Shown here piece by piece: positions 18,160 through 25,931 of a stretch of DNA of 64,000 nucleotides (positions within the stretch are counted from its first letter, which is position 1; each line of letters starts with the position of its first letter). The translations under genes and the position numbers were made by a program. Source of the stretch: UBA7328 sp036479115 (lineage in GTDB: Bacteria > Bacteroidota > Bacteroidia > Chitinophagales > Saprospiraceae); the NCBI GenBank assembly GCA_036479115.1, contig JAZGFD010000085.1, positions 1-64,000 on the forward strand, given 5' to 3'. The notes beneath the pieces were generated by a model, which was not told the origin of the DNA, searched no databases, and saw only the letters and a program-made list of their open reading frames with translations.

Positions 18160-20532
18160 TTACTCGCTCCTCAAACTCTCCACAGGATTGACCAAAGCTG
18201 TTTTCATACTCTGTAGGCCTACAGTCAGCAATCCTACAACTACTGTAATTAACCCACACAATGCAAATACCCACCACGCCAGATCAGTGCGATAAGCAAA
18301 ATCTTCCATCCATATACTGGAGATGTAGTAACCGATGGGCACGGCAATAACTAATGCTAGCCCTGACAGTTTTAAGAAATCAAAAGAAAGCATACCCATA
18401 ATCTCAGTAATGCTAGCACCCAGTACTTTTCTGATTCCGATCTCTCGTGCACGTCGTTCTACATTAAAAACAGTAAACCCAAAAAGCCCCATGAGCGATA
18501 TAAAAAGTGTCAATATCGTGGCGTACATCAGGGTTGTACCCATTCGGTTTTGTTCTGCATATTGAGCGGCAAAATCTTCATCAAGAAAAGAAAATCGCAT
18601 GGGATGTTGAGGCTCCACTTGACTCCACAATTTTCTAATAGAGGCAATAGAAGCTGATATGTCTGTAGTCGAGAGTTTAATGCCTACATAATATGACCTT
18701 CGAGGGTAACCACCTATGATGAGCGGTCTTATAGTTTTAGAAAGTCCTTTGAAATGGAAGTTTTTCATTACTCCTACTATTCTCCCATAACTGTCATCAC
18801 TTGTGAATTTTATTCTGGCTTCTGTTGGGTTTTTAATGTTATTCAAGTTAATAAATTCTTCATTTACCACATAGTTATCTATAGTGTCTGCAGAAATCGA
18901 AGAAGACAGAAAACGTCCCTCTTTCATCTCAATATTGAGGGTTTTGATATAATCAGGGTCTGAGAAAATGACATTGGGAGATACAGACTCAGGTCTGCCT
19001 TCTATGAGCATGCCCCAATCTGGAATAAAATGCCCGGGAAACCTTGAAGCTGTTGTCACGCTGCTTACGCCCGGAATATTCTCAAACCTAGACTTCATAT
19101 TGACAATCTTACGTGTAGTTTCGTCTGTATTTATGGGTATTATTATTACTTGATCAGCATGAAATCCCAATTCGTGATCGGTCATAAAATTTACTTGTCG
19201 ATAAATAAATGCCATTACGATAAGCAGAATGATAGTTACTGAAAACTGACCAGTTACCAGTATTTTTCTAAATAGGCCCTTACCACCCTGGTTTAAATAA
19301 TTAGATTTTATTGCAGTAGATGGGCTAAAAGCGGAAATTACTAGAGCTGGATATATACCTGCTAACAGCCCTGTACAAAGTGCTACGCCCAATATAGAAA
19401 TCACTAATCCCAATGAATGGGCATCAAATAAGATCAATTCTCGATCAATTATATTATTAAAAAATGGCATCAGAAGCATAGCTATTATAATGGCAAGTGC
19501 TGCCGCTAAAAATGACTGCAATAATGCCTCGGTGATAAACTGAATAGTCAATCCTAAACGGCCTTCTCCCATTACTTTCTTAATGCCGACTTCCTTAGCC
19601 CTTTGGCTGGCACGTGCTGTAGCTAGATTGATATAATTAATGATTGCGACTCCCAAAACTAAAATACCGATCAGAATAAATATGTATATACTACGCATAC
19701 TACCCCCAGAAGAGGCCAGAAAGTTAATATTGGCAGATTGTAAATGTACCTCATTGAGTGGCTGAAATTTCCATTCTGCAAAGTCTTCTGATGTAGGCGT
19801 ATAATTAATAGATAAAAACTCTGCTGACATCAATGCCGAGATACTTTCAGTAAGTTTCTCTTCTAGATTGGGTATTGATATATTGGGCTTGAGACGTGCA
19901 TAGGTAGCTCGATTATTACCCGTCCATGAAGAAGAATACCATTGAAAACGAGTAAATATGTCAGAAACGATGTGGGTATTCTTCCCTTCTAAGTCAAAGA
20001 CGCCGGAGATAGTATAATCTTGATCTCCCTGAAATTGTACTACTTGACCTACAGAGTTGCTTGTTCCAAATAGGTTTTCTGACAGCTCTTTAGAAATGAC
20101 CATACTATTGGGTTTATTTAGCGCTATAGCTGGGCTGCCATGTAGGAAAGGTATGGTAAGCACTTGAAAAAAAGTACTGTCTACAGATGCTGTATTTTCT
20201 ACATATAGTTTTTTACCTTGATGTTCTATGAGTTCTTCTCCACCTGGAGCAAACCCCGTGGCTACATCTACTTCTGGAAAGTCTGTGGACAATTTTTGGG
20301 CTAGTAATGAGGGTGTCCAGACAGTATTAGATTCTGCCGACCAGTGGCGATGTAAGCGGTATGTTCTCTCACTATCCTCCATCCAATTATCATAGCTTAA
20401 CTCATTGTTGACAAAAGTAAAAACGAATATGGCCACGGCTATACCAAAAGATAAACCCAACAAATTAATAATAGAATAGACCTTATTATTGATCAATTGT
20501 CGATATCCGATTTTTAAATTATTTAGTAACAT
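18160..20532 (-). CDS. MacB/FtsX-type ABC transporter permease, paralogue 6
   Basis: This 790-residue permease starts MLLNNLKIGYRQLINNKVYS. The first TM module carries KEVGIKKVMGEGRLGLT and the last carries REIGIRKVLGASITEIM. The second periplasmic core has GVMKNFHFKGLSK. It ends NPVESLRSE. It is the first intact permease after the ATPase at 20818, from which it is separated by 285 bases that hold a decayed permease start. With its five neighbours it makes a block of almost 15 kb of tandem paralogues on one strand. Confidence 0.86.
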   Translation of the reverse strand: MLLNNLKIGYRQLINNKVYSIINLLGLSFGIAVAIFVFTFVNNELSYDNWMEDSERTYRLHRHWSAESNTVWTPSLLAQKLSTDFPEVDVATGFAPGGEELIEHQGKKLYVENTASVDSTFFQVLTIPFLHGSPAIALNKPNSMVISKELSENLFGTSNSVGQVVQFQGDQDYTISGVFDLEGKNTHIVSDIFTRFQWYSSSWTGNNRATYARLKPNISIPNLEEKLTESISALMSAEFLSINYTPTSEDFAEWKFQPLNEVHLQSANINFLASSGGSMRSIYIFILIGILVLGVAIINYINLATARASQRAKEVGIKKVMGEGRLGLTIQFITEALLQSFLAAALAIIIAMLLMPFFNNIIDRELILFDAHSLGLVISILGVALCTGLLAGIYPALVISAFSPSTAIKSNYLNQGGKGLFRKILVTGQFSVTIILLIVMAFIYRQVNFMTDHELGFHADQVIIIPINTDETTRKIVNMKSRFENIPGVSSVTTASRFPGHFIPDWGMLIEGRPESVSPNVIFSDPDYIKTLNIEMKEGRFLSSSISADTIDNYVVNEEFINLNNIKNPTEARIKFTSDDSYGRIVGVMKNFHFKGLSKTIRPLIIGGYPRRSYYVGIKLSTTDISASIASIRKLWSQVEPQHPMRFSFLDEDFAAQYAEQNRMGTTLMYATILTLFISLMGLFGFTVFNVERRAREIGIRKVLGASITEIMGMLSFDFLKLSGLALVIAVPIGYYISSIWMEDFAYRTDLAWWVFALCGLITVVVGLLTVGLQSMKTALVNPVESLRSE

Positions 20533-20615
20533 TTGTAAAATTTAGTTTTTGAAGTTCTTTCACTATTTATTGCCAAGCACAATAAATGCAACACCATCTT
20601 TAATACGATCTGTTT

Positions 20616-20796
20616 TTACTTTGTATATGTCTCATCATTTTCATAAAACTTGTCATACGATTTTTCTAATTGTGTATACTGTCAGATAAACATCACTGCG
20701 GTCATTCCTACAATCAACCCTATTTATGTTGATTGCCGAAATAGACTTGTTTCGAACTAAATGTCTCCACGCTACTTTCAGATTGTTATAAAACAT
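20616..20796 (-). pseudogene. decayed N-terminus of a seventh permease
   Basis: From an ATG at 20796 the minus strand reads MFYNNLKVAWRHLVRNKSIS then AINI, the typical permease N-terminus. A one-base frameshift near 20735 follows, after which another frame reads GLIVGMTAVMFI, a stop, then QYTQLEKSYDKFYENDETYT. This matches the TM1 and first periplasmic residues of the array members (compare YVQKEVSYDNFHANGD in paralogue 2). The remaining 750 residues are missing, and the fragment ends against permease 6. Confidence 0.7.
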
Positions 20797-20817
20797 ATTA
20801 TGCTATTTGTTATGTGG

Positions 20818-21495
20818 TTAATCTATTAGAGCATCGTCTTTCACAAATCCATCTTCTAGCTGGATAATACGTGTGCCATATTTTGCATTTTTATCTGAAT
20901 GAGTCACTTGGATTATGGTCATTCCGTCGCGGTGCAGCGTCTGAAATAAGTCCATGATCATCTCTCCGTGCTTGGTATGTAGATTTCCCGTAGGTTCGTC
21001 TGCTAGTAGTAATTTTGGTTTGCCTATTATGGCTCTGGCAACGCCTACCATTTGCTGTTGTCCTCCTGAAAGCTGACTAGGGAATAAATCTTTTTTGGCA
21101 ACTATATTAAACCTGTCGAGGATATCCGCCACCATAGCTTTACGCTCTTTGCTTTTCACTTTTCTATATAGCAGAGGTGTTTCTATGTTTTCGTATACTG
21201 TCAGTTCGTCGATGAGGTGATAGGCTTGGAATACAAACCCTATGTAGTGTTTGTACAGTTCTGTTCTTCTTTTTTCTTTGAATTTATGCACAGGCTCGTC
21301 CAAGAAATGGTACTCTCCACTTTTGGCTTCATCCAGCATGCCGATGATATTGAGCAAAGTTGTTTTCCCAGAGCCACTCGGCCCCATGATGGTTACAAAT
21401 TCTCCTTCGTTGACTTCAAGAGAAATGTCCTTGAGCACCCATGATTTTTGGAGCCCTGAGCGGTAGTAGCGCTCTATGTTTTCTAGTTTTATCAT
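20818..21495 (-). CDS. LolD/MacB-like ABC transporter ATPase with altered signature and D-loop
   Basis: This 225-residue cytosolic ATPase is of the lipoprotein/macrolide export type. Walker A is GPSGSGKTT near residue 39, the Q-loop region is GFVFQAYHLIDELT, Walker B is LLLADEPTGN, and the switch His is in QVTHSDKN. Two normally conserved places differ. The signature reads LSGGQQQMVGVARA instead of LSGGQQQRVAVARA, and the D-loop reads GNLHTKHG instead of GNLD. The D-loop Asp helps position catalysis across the dimer interface, so this copy may hydrolyse poorly or act as the weak site of a heterodimer with the ATPase at 22498. It is placed directly upstream of the permease array. Confidence 0.9.
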   Translation of the reverse strand: MIKLENIERYYRSGLQKSWVLKDISLEVNEGEFVTIMGPSGSGKTTLLNIIGMLDEAKSGEYHFLDEPVHKFKEKRRTELYKHYIGFVFQAYHLIDELTVYENIETPLLYRKVKSKERKAMVADILDRFNIVAKKDLFPSQLSGGQQQMVGVARAIIGKPKLLLADEPTGNLHTKHGEMIMDLFQTLHRDGMTIIQVTHSDKNAKYGTRIIQLEDGFVKDDALID

Positions 21496-21496
21496 G

Positions 21497-21578
21497 ATTT
21501 ATTTGTGAGGTGAAAGGGGGAAAGTAAGCGAAGTAGGTGAAAAGGGCGATGTAGGTGATGTAAGTGAAAGGGGAGAAT
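21497..21578 (+). repeat. purine-rich degenerate GTGAAAGGGG-type stretch
   Basis: The plus strand is nearly free of C and contains repeated short units of the kind GGTGAAAGGGG, AGGTGAAAAGGG and AAGTGAAAGGGG. It lies between the ATPase start and the broken four-helix-bundle gene. Confidence 0.5.
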
Positions 21579-21624
21579 GGGGCAGATGATATTTTTTTTT
21601 GTTATTGAATCAAGCAAACATACC

Positions 21625-21969
21625 ATGGAAAAATTCGAAGATTTATACGTTTGGAAAAAGAGAGTTGTAATTGTCAAAGATGTTTTTCTTTTATTTGAAA
21701 AATCAAAAATATTCTCTGTCAGAAACCAAATTGAGTGAGTTGCTGTTTCTATCTCCACCAATATTGCAGAAGGATACGAATTAAGAATAGATAAGTAATT
21801 TGTCAAATTTCTATATATAGCATAATGTTCTTGTGGAGAAGTCGGATCGCTACTACTTTTATCAATCAGACTCAAACACTTGGATAAAGGCCAAGGGAGG
21901 CCGCTTATTAATAAATGCACTAAATTGTCTTTCATGATTTTTAAATTTAATAAAGCAAGAATGAAATAA
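21625..21969 (+). pseudogene. four-helix-bundle protein (23S rRNA intervening-sequence type), three in-frame stops
   Basis: The plus-strand frame from ATG 21625 reads MEKFEDLYVWKKRVVIVKDV, then FLLFEKSKIFSVRNQIE, a TGA stop, VAVSISTNIAEGYELRIDK, a TAA stop, FVKFLYIA, another TAA, then CSCGEVGSLLLLSIRLKHLD. This is the widespread four-helix-bundle family also encoded in 23S rRNA intervening sequences (family motifs SISxNIAEG and EFxxFLxIAxGSxGE). All three stops lie in one uninterrupted frame, so point mutation rather than indels killed it. It is the only plus-strand gene relic inside the export locus, so it was probably inserted. The 147-residue minus-strand frame over it is its antisense shadow. 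Confidence 0.8.
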
Positions 21970-22013
21970 ACTCAATTAGGCTAAACTCGTAAAAACAGCT
22001 ATTCTCGCTTTAT

Positions 22014-22393
22014 TTACTTCCCTTTTTTTCCTTTTAACCTTCCTTCAGACCTCAGGCTATTAACAGGATTTGCTAAGGCTGCTGTCAACGCCTGAAAACC
22101 AATAGTTAACAGTGTAATTGTTAGAGTTATGGTTCCTTCTATTGCATAAATCCACCATTGTATATTGATATGGAAAGCAAAGTTTTCTAACCATCATTTG
22201 ATTCCAATATAGTAATGCGATATATTTCATCGCTATTTTCATGGAAAACATCGTAGGCAAATTCATTATTGACATACAACATTATCATCAATCACCCTGT
22301 AATGCCCAAAGCCAACCCGAATATATTGACCATTGAATTTCCCATATGGTCGTAAATATGCCTCCATGCTATTTTAAAATAATTGTTTATCAT
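22014..22393 (-). pseudogene. internally deleted FtsX-type permease (N-terminus joined to C-terminus)
   Basis: From ATG 22393 the minus strand reads MINNYFKIAWRHIYDHMGNS then MVNIFGLALGITG, a stop, LMIMLYVNNEFAYDVFHENS, the usual permease start. Around 22200 it jumps, with a frame change, to LENFAFHINIQWWIYAIEGT and then LTIGFQALTAALANPVNSLR, the usual permease end, finishing at TAA 22014-22016. About 700 internal residues are missing. The gene sits between the two ATPases, where an eighth permease would be expected. This is a clean deletion relic. Confidence 0.8.
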
Positions 22394-22497
22394 GATGATA
22401 GGTTTTATTGTTTAAAACGGGTAAATCAAATTAAGTCGGCAAATCAGCCAAAGCCAGTATTCTTTTTCCTATTTCATATATTTCTCCTAATTTCCTT

Positions 22498-23184
22498 TCA
22501 CAAATACTGCTTCACCAGATTTTCCGTGACTACCTGTCCGTCCAACATTCTAATAATTCTATTCCCAAATTCTGCACAATACTGGGAGTGAGTTACCATA
22601 ATTATAGTTGTACCATCTTCATTTAGCTGGGTAAGTGTACGCATGACTTCATCACCATTAGAGCTATCTAGGTTTCCCGTGGGCTCATCAGCTAGAATGA
22701 GTTTTGGTTTGTTTACAATCGCTCTTGCTACTGCTACACGCTGCTGTTGTCCACCAGAAAGTTGTTGTGGAAAATGATTCCTTCTGTGCATAATATTCAT
22801 GCTTTCTAGTAGTTCTTCTGTACGTATTTTACGTTGTGCGGAGGGCACTTTGGTATAGAGCATAGGCAACTCTACATTCTCAAAAACTGTGAGCTCATCT
22901 ATGAGATTAAAACTCTGAAATACAAACCCTAGGTTGTGCTTTCTTATATCTGATCTTCCTCTTTCTGAGAGGTGGCCGATTTCCTGTTCTCCAAAAAAAT
23001 ACTCTCCCGATGTAGGACTATCTATCATGCCTAACACATTAAGAAGGGTAGACTTTCCGCATCCTGATGGGCCCATTATGGATACAAATTCACCTTCCTT
23101 TATTTCGAGATTCACTTCATTGAGAGCCATTGTTTCTACTTCGTCAGATTGATAGATTTTGACAAGATTTTTAGTTATTATCAT
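22498..23184 (-). CDS. LolD/MacB-like ABC transporter ATPase
   Basis: This 228-residue ATPase is canonical in every motif: Walker A GPSGCGKST near residue 39, GFVFQSFNLIDELT in the Q-loop region, signature LSGGQQQRVAVARA, Walker B LILADEPTGNLDSSNG and switch region MVTHSQYC. It is the probable energy source for the permeases downstream on the same strand. It follows the adaptor gene and the 68-residue membrane protein. In transporters of this type the ATPase dimer sits under two FtsX-module permeases, or one double-module permease, and the MacA-like adaptor reaches the periplasm. The paralogue at 20818 has drifted in its signature and D-loop and this one has not. Confidence 0.93.
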   Translation of the reverse strand: MIITKNLVKIYQSDEVETMALNEVNLEIKEGEFVSIMGPSGCGKSTLLNVLGMIDSPTSGEYFFGEQEIGHLSERGRSDIRKHNLGFVFQSFNLIDELTVFENVELPMLYTKVPSAQRKIRTEELLESMNIMHRRNHFPQQLSGGQQQRVAVARAIVNKPKLILADEPTGNLDSSNGDEVMRTLTQLNEDGTTIIMVTHSQYCAEFGNRIIRMLDGQVVTENLVKQYL

Positions 23185-23208
23185 AGTATATAGTTTTTTA
23201 TTTTTTTT

Positions 23209-23415
23209 TTAACAAATGTTGCTGAATATGATGACTCCTATGGCCGCGGCTATTCCTACAGCTGCCGCCAATAAAGAGCTTACGATAATAGGTAGCCAGC
23301 TATAATGTGTGTTCTCATCATTTGAGATGGTGGTAAGTCCAAGGCCCACTTTTTCTCTTTTTTGTAATAAAGAAAATTGATATCCAGATAATTTAAAATG
23401 ACGTTTTTGCCTCAT
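23209..23415 (-). CDS. small single-pass membrane protein of the efflux operon
   Basis: This 68-residue protein is predicted to be basic and polar up to about residue 42, followed by one C-terminal hydrophobic helix rich in Ala, Ile and Val (residues 43-66). It matches no family I recognise. Its ATG overlaps the TGA stop of the adaptor gene as ATGA (23412-23415), so it is probably translated by coupling, which argues that it is a real gene. The canonical ATPase follows within 25 bases. It may be an accessory subunit or assembly factor of the transporter; this is inference from position only. Confidence 0.6.
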   Translation of the reverse strand: MRQKRHFKLSGYQFSLLQKREKVGLGLTTISNDENTHYSWLPIIVSSLLAAAVGIAAAIGVIIFSNIC

Positions 23416-24662
23416 TGTAATATCAATTCATCTTTATCACCATAATTTTCGTAGCTGCTTGTAATTACGATTTCCCCGGGAGTAAGTCCATCTAGTATTT
23501 CATAATAATTGGGATTTTGTCTCCCTACTCTTATTTCTCTTTTTCTTGCGATATTGGTAGTTGGATCTAGTACGTATACCCAATTGCCACCAGTAGTCTG
23601 ATAGAAACTTCCACGTTGTACTATCAGGGCTTCTTCTTGTGCACTCAGCTCTAATTTGACTGATACAGTCTGCCCTCTTTTTATTCCTTCGGGAGCTTTT
23701 TTGGTAAATGACATATCGGCTTCAAATGTTCCATTGGTAACCTGGGGGAATATTTTTTGGATATACAGTTCATAGTTCTCTCCTGCAAAATTGAATGATC
23801 CTTTGAGTTGAGTATAAATTCTACTAATGTAAAATTCATCTATACGTACTCTTATTTTAAATTTTGTGAGATCGTCTATCTGTGCGATTTGTGAGCCTTC
23901 TATGATAAGCTCACCCAGCTCAGCCCCGAGTCCTGATAACTGCCCATCTATTGGAGCTTTAATACTAAGATTATCTAAGCTTTGCTGTGCTATCTTAAGA
24001 TTCCTTTGCATAAGATCTAGAGAGATTTCCATCTGTTTTTGTTGAATCTCTGATGACATTCTATCTTTTTCGATCAGGCCTGTTAACAGTTTTTTGCGTG
24101 CTAGTAGGCTTTCGTGCTCTGCTTTGGTTTCTGTATAATCCACATTTGATATTACGCCCTCTGCATATAGCTTCTTATTGCGTTGTAGTCGTGCTGTTAC
24201 AATAGTAAGTTGGTAATTTACATTGATGGCATTCTCTTGCATATTGAGACTCTGCTGCTCCATCATCAGACTCGTATTTCTGATTTGATTGATTTGAGAC
24301 ACTATATTGGCTTCTTGATTGAGGTAATTGAGTTGAAGATCGGGGTTGCTGAGTCGCAGTATAGATTGTCCTGCCTTAACCATGGTGCCATCTTCTACAA
24401 ACCGCTCTTCCACCCGACCTCCTTCTATGGCTCCAAGTTGTACATTTCTGATGGGCAATACCACTCCAGTAACGGGTATAAAATCTTGAAAATTTCCTCG
24501 TTTTACAACATCTGTGAGTAACCTATCTTTCTGTACATTGAGCTTAGATGTGCCTCGTGAAATATAAAAACCATTTCCTATATAACTCAGTAATAACAGA
24601 GGAATGGCAATCATTAGAATTTTTTGCCAAGTCCACTTTTTCTTTTCTATTTTTCTATCCAT
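23412..24662 (-). CDS. MacA/HlyD-type periplasmic adaptor subunit
   Basis: This membrane-fusion protein links an inner-membrane transporter to an outer-membrane exit duct. From ATG 24662 it has 416 residues: a cytosolic lysine-rich start MDRKIEKKKWTWQKI, one TM helix (ILMIAIPLLLLSYIG), a barrel-sandwich half-motif GAIEGGRVEERFVEDGTMVK with GQSILRLS, a long coiled coil, the second half SIKAPIDGQLSGL near residue 230, then beta-barrel and membrane-proximal domains. A longer frame to 24734 exists, but its extra 24 residues come from the inverted-repeat element at 24681-24840, so I reject it. It heads the export operon and is followed by the coupled 68-residue gene. Confidence 0.88.
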   Translation of the reverse strand: MDRKIEKKKWTWQKILMIAIPLLLLSYIGNGFYISRGTSKLNVQKDRLLTDVVKRGNFQDFIPVTGVVLPIRNVQLGAIEGGRVEERFVEDGTMVKAGQSILRLSNPDLQLNYLNQEANIVSQINQIRNTSLMMEQQSLNMQENAINVNYQLTIVTARLQRNKKLYAEGVISNVDYTETKAEHESLLARKKLLTGLIEKDRMSSEIQQKQMEISLDLMQRNLKIAQQSLDNLSIKAPIDGQLSGLGAELGELIIEGSQIAQIDDLTKFKIRVRIDEFYISRIYTQLKGSFNFAGENYELYIQKIFPQVTNGTFEADMSFTKKAPEGIKRGQTVSVKLELSAQEEALIVQRGSFYQTTGGNWVYVLDPTTNIARKREIRVGRQNPNYYEILDGLTPGEIVITSSYENYGDKDELILQ

Positions 24663-24680
24663 ATATAAGTTTAAGTTATT

Positions 24681-24840
24681 GTAACTACTCAGGTGGAGCC
24701 AATTTTGGTTTAAAACAAATTCCTTTTCGACCACATTTCAGCTTTTTTTTCGGCAGCACTCTGAGATGCTTCAAAAAATGATCTCTATCCGAAAAAAAAT
24801 AACAATTTTTAATCTCAATAGCGCCCACCTGAGCGGTTAC
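24681..24840. repeat. MITE-like element, family A, copy 1
   Basis: The element starts GTAACTACTCAGGTGG and ends CCACCTGAGCGGTTAC (15 of 16 bases inverted-complementary). Direct flanks AGTTATT and AGTTTTT resemble a target duplication. It lies 18 bases upstream of the adaptor start. Confidence 0.85.
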
Positions 24841-24874
24841 AGTTTTTTCTATTAATAAACATTACTAACATTAT

Positions 24875-24891
24875 ATCTACAGCCATGCCAA
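24875..24891 (-). promoter_or_regulatory. possible degenerate sigma-54 promoter of the export operon
   Basis: The minus strand reads TTGGCATGGCTGTAGAT. The -24 part (TTGGCA) is good and the spacing is right, but the -12 part has GA in place of the normally invariant GC. A sigma-54 response regulator gene is 2 kb away. Weak call. Confidence 0.25.
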
Positions 24892-24976
24892 AAACTACAA
24901 ACGCTTAGTATCTGTGATATACGCATATAGTTATTTTATATGTGTTAAATATATGTACGATTATGAACACTAACTG

Positions 24977-24992
24977 TTCATAAATGAACAAT
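24977..24992. promoter_or_regulatory. inverted repeat TGTTCAT-AA-ATGAACA, possible operator
   Basis: A perfect 7-bp inverted repeat with a 2-bp spacer lies between the adaptor gene and the antitoxin gene. It has the size and symmetry of a dimeric regulator site, but no second copy was noticed. Confidence 0.3.
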
Positions 24993-25357
24993 TTTGTTTG
25001 GCTTAGCTTGACTTGAATTTGAAAATTGAATATTACACATTGTACGATATTTCCCAAATTTCAAATCGACAGTTTGGATTGCCCACTTATAGCTGATGTT
25101 TATCAGATACGGAGTAACGCGGCATGAGTTATTACTTTCGGGGAATTGCGGTAAGTTTTTTTATGAATGGATTTTGTTCGATGGGATGCCGTTTGTCCTT
25201 AGCCTTTTTTGTGCATTTAGTCATTTACAAGAACAATAAAAATGGATAAAATAATTGCAGCAATAAGAAAACCCCAAGTTGAAATAGGTGTAATTCAATA
25301 TGTGGATATATCTAAGTTTTGTCCATTTATTATTATTGTAAAATTAGGGGTAGATAA

Positions 25358-25410
25358 TTGACAATATCGCAAAATGGCGGTATATTTGTGACAATTGGCG
25401 CAAAATGATG
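25358..25410 (+). promoter_or_regulatory. promoter of xre-res with direct-repeat operator
   Basis: TTG (25358-25360), 20 bases, TATATTTG (25381-25388) is an excellent Bacteroidota promoter. Two related sequences, TGACAATATCGCAAAATG at 25359 and TGACAATTGGCGCAAAATG at 25389, are spaced 30 bases apart. They cover the -33 region and the area just after the -7 box. This suggests that the antitoxin complex represses its own promoter. Confidence 0.65.
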
Positions 25411-25442
25411 AAATTTTAGCCTTAATCAAAGAGTAACAAGAA

Positions 25443-25913
25443 ATGACAAAAAAATCCTATAAAAAAGATGACGATAAAAGTGACATTCGTACTCGTCTTG
25501 CTGAGCCTTTAGTAGCATATAATGCCAGTACTGGCACATCATTCGATCCTTTAGAAATGATAAAGTCTACAAGGGCTGGTATCGAGATGTCAACAATTCT
25601 AGGGTTATCAAAAAAACTTTTACTTACTACAACAGAATTATCGAAAATCCTACACATTTCCTTAAGAACATTGCAGAGGTATTCATCTTCTACGGTTTTA
25701 AATTCTGATATTTCGTCCAAAGCTTTGCAGTTAGAAAAGTTGCACAATTTTGGCTTTGATGTATTTGGTGATTCAACTTCTTTTGGAGAGTGGTTACATA
25801 TCAAGGTGCCAGCTTTGGGAGGTGAGCGCCCTCTTGATTATTTGGATACTCCATTTGGTTTCCTTCTTATAGAGCAGATGTTAGGTCGCATTGAGCACGG
25901 CATTTTTGCATAA
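25443..25913 (+). CDS. Xre/MbcA/ParS-type antitoxin of a RES toxin
   Basis: This 156-residue protein has the layout of antitoxins that pair with RES toxins. A DNA-binding part in residues 40-85 includes LSKKLLLTTTELSKILHISL then RTLQRY, an HTH. A C-terminal toxin-binding region (residues 88-156) has ALQLEKLHNFGFDVFGD, then WLHIKVPALGGERPLDYLDT and LIEQMLGRIEHGIFA, typical of the MbcA/ParS/Xre C-terminal domain. It is followed after a 12-base gap by the RES gene. It should neutralise the toxin by covering its active site and should repress the operon through the direct repeats upstream. Confidence 0.9.
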   Translation: MTKKSYKKDDDKSDIRTRLAEPLVAYNASTGTSFDPLEMIKSTRAGIEMSTILGLSKKLLLTTTELSKILHISLRTLQRYSSSTVLNSDISSKALQLEKLHNFGFDVFGDSTSFGEWLHIKVPALGGERPLDYLDTPFGFLLIEQMLGRIEHGIFA

Positions 25914-25931
25914 TGATCTACAGTATTGTCT

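Larger units (their letters stand above)
24841..25357. other. intergenic region between export operon and toxin-antitoxin operon
   Basis: No gene is recognised in this half kilobase. It contains a possible sigma-54-like site at 24875-24891, an inverted repeat at 24977-24992, and the sequence leading to the Xre promoter. Confidence 0.5.

Noticed and set aside
21492..21935. 147-residue minus-strand frame
   Set aside because: It is the antisense of the four-helix-bundle pseudogene, whose plus-strand translation shows clear family motifs; the minus-strand product resembles nothing.
22060..22275. 71-residue minus-strand frame
   Set aside because: It is an out-of-frame reading of the deleted permease remnant.
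24663..24734. N-terminal extension of the adaptor
   Set aside because: Its codons lie mostly in the mobile element, and the family start (charged residues, then TM helix) fits the ATG at 24662.
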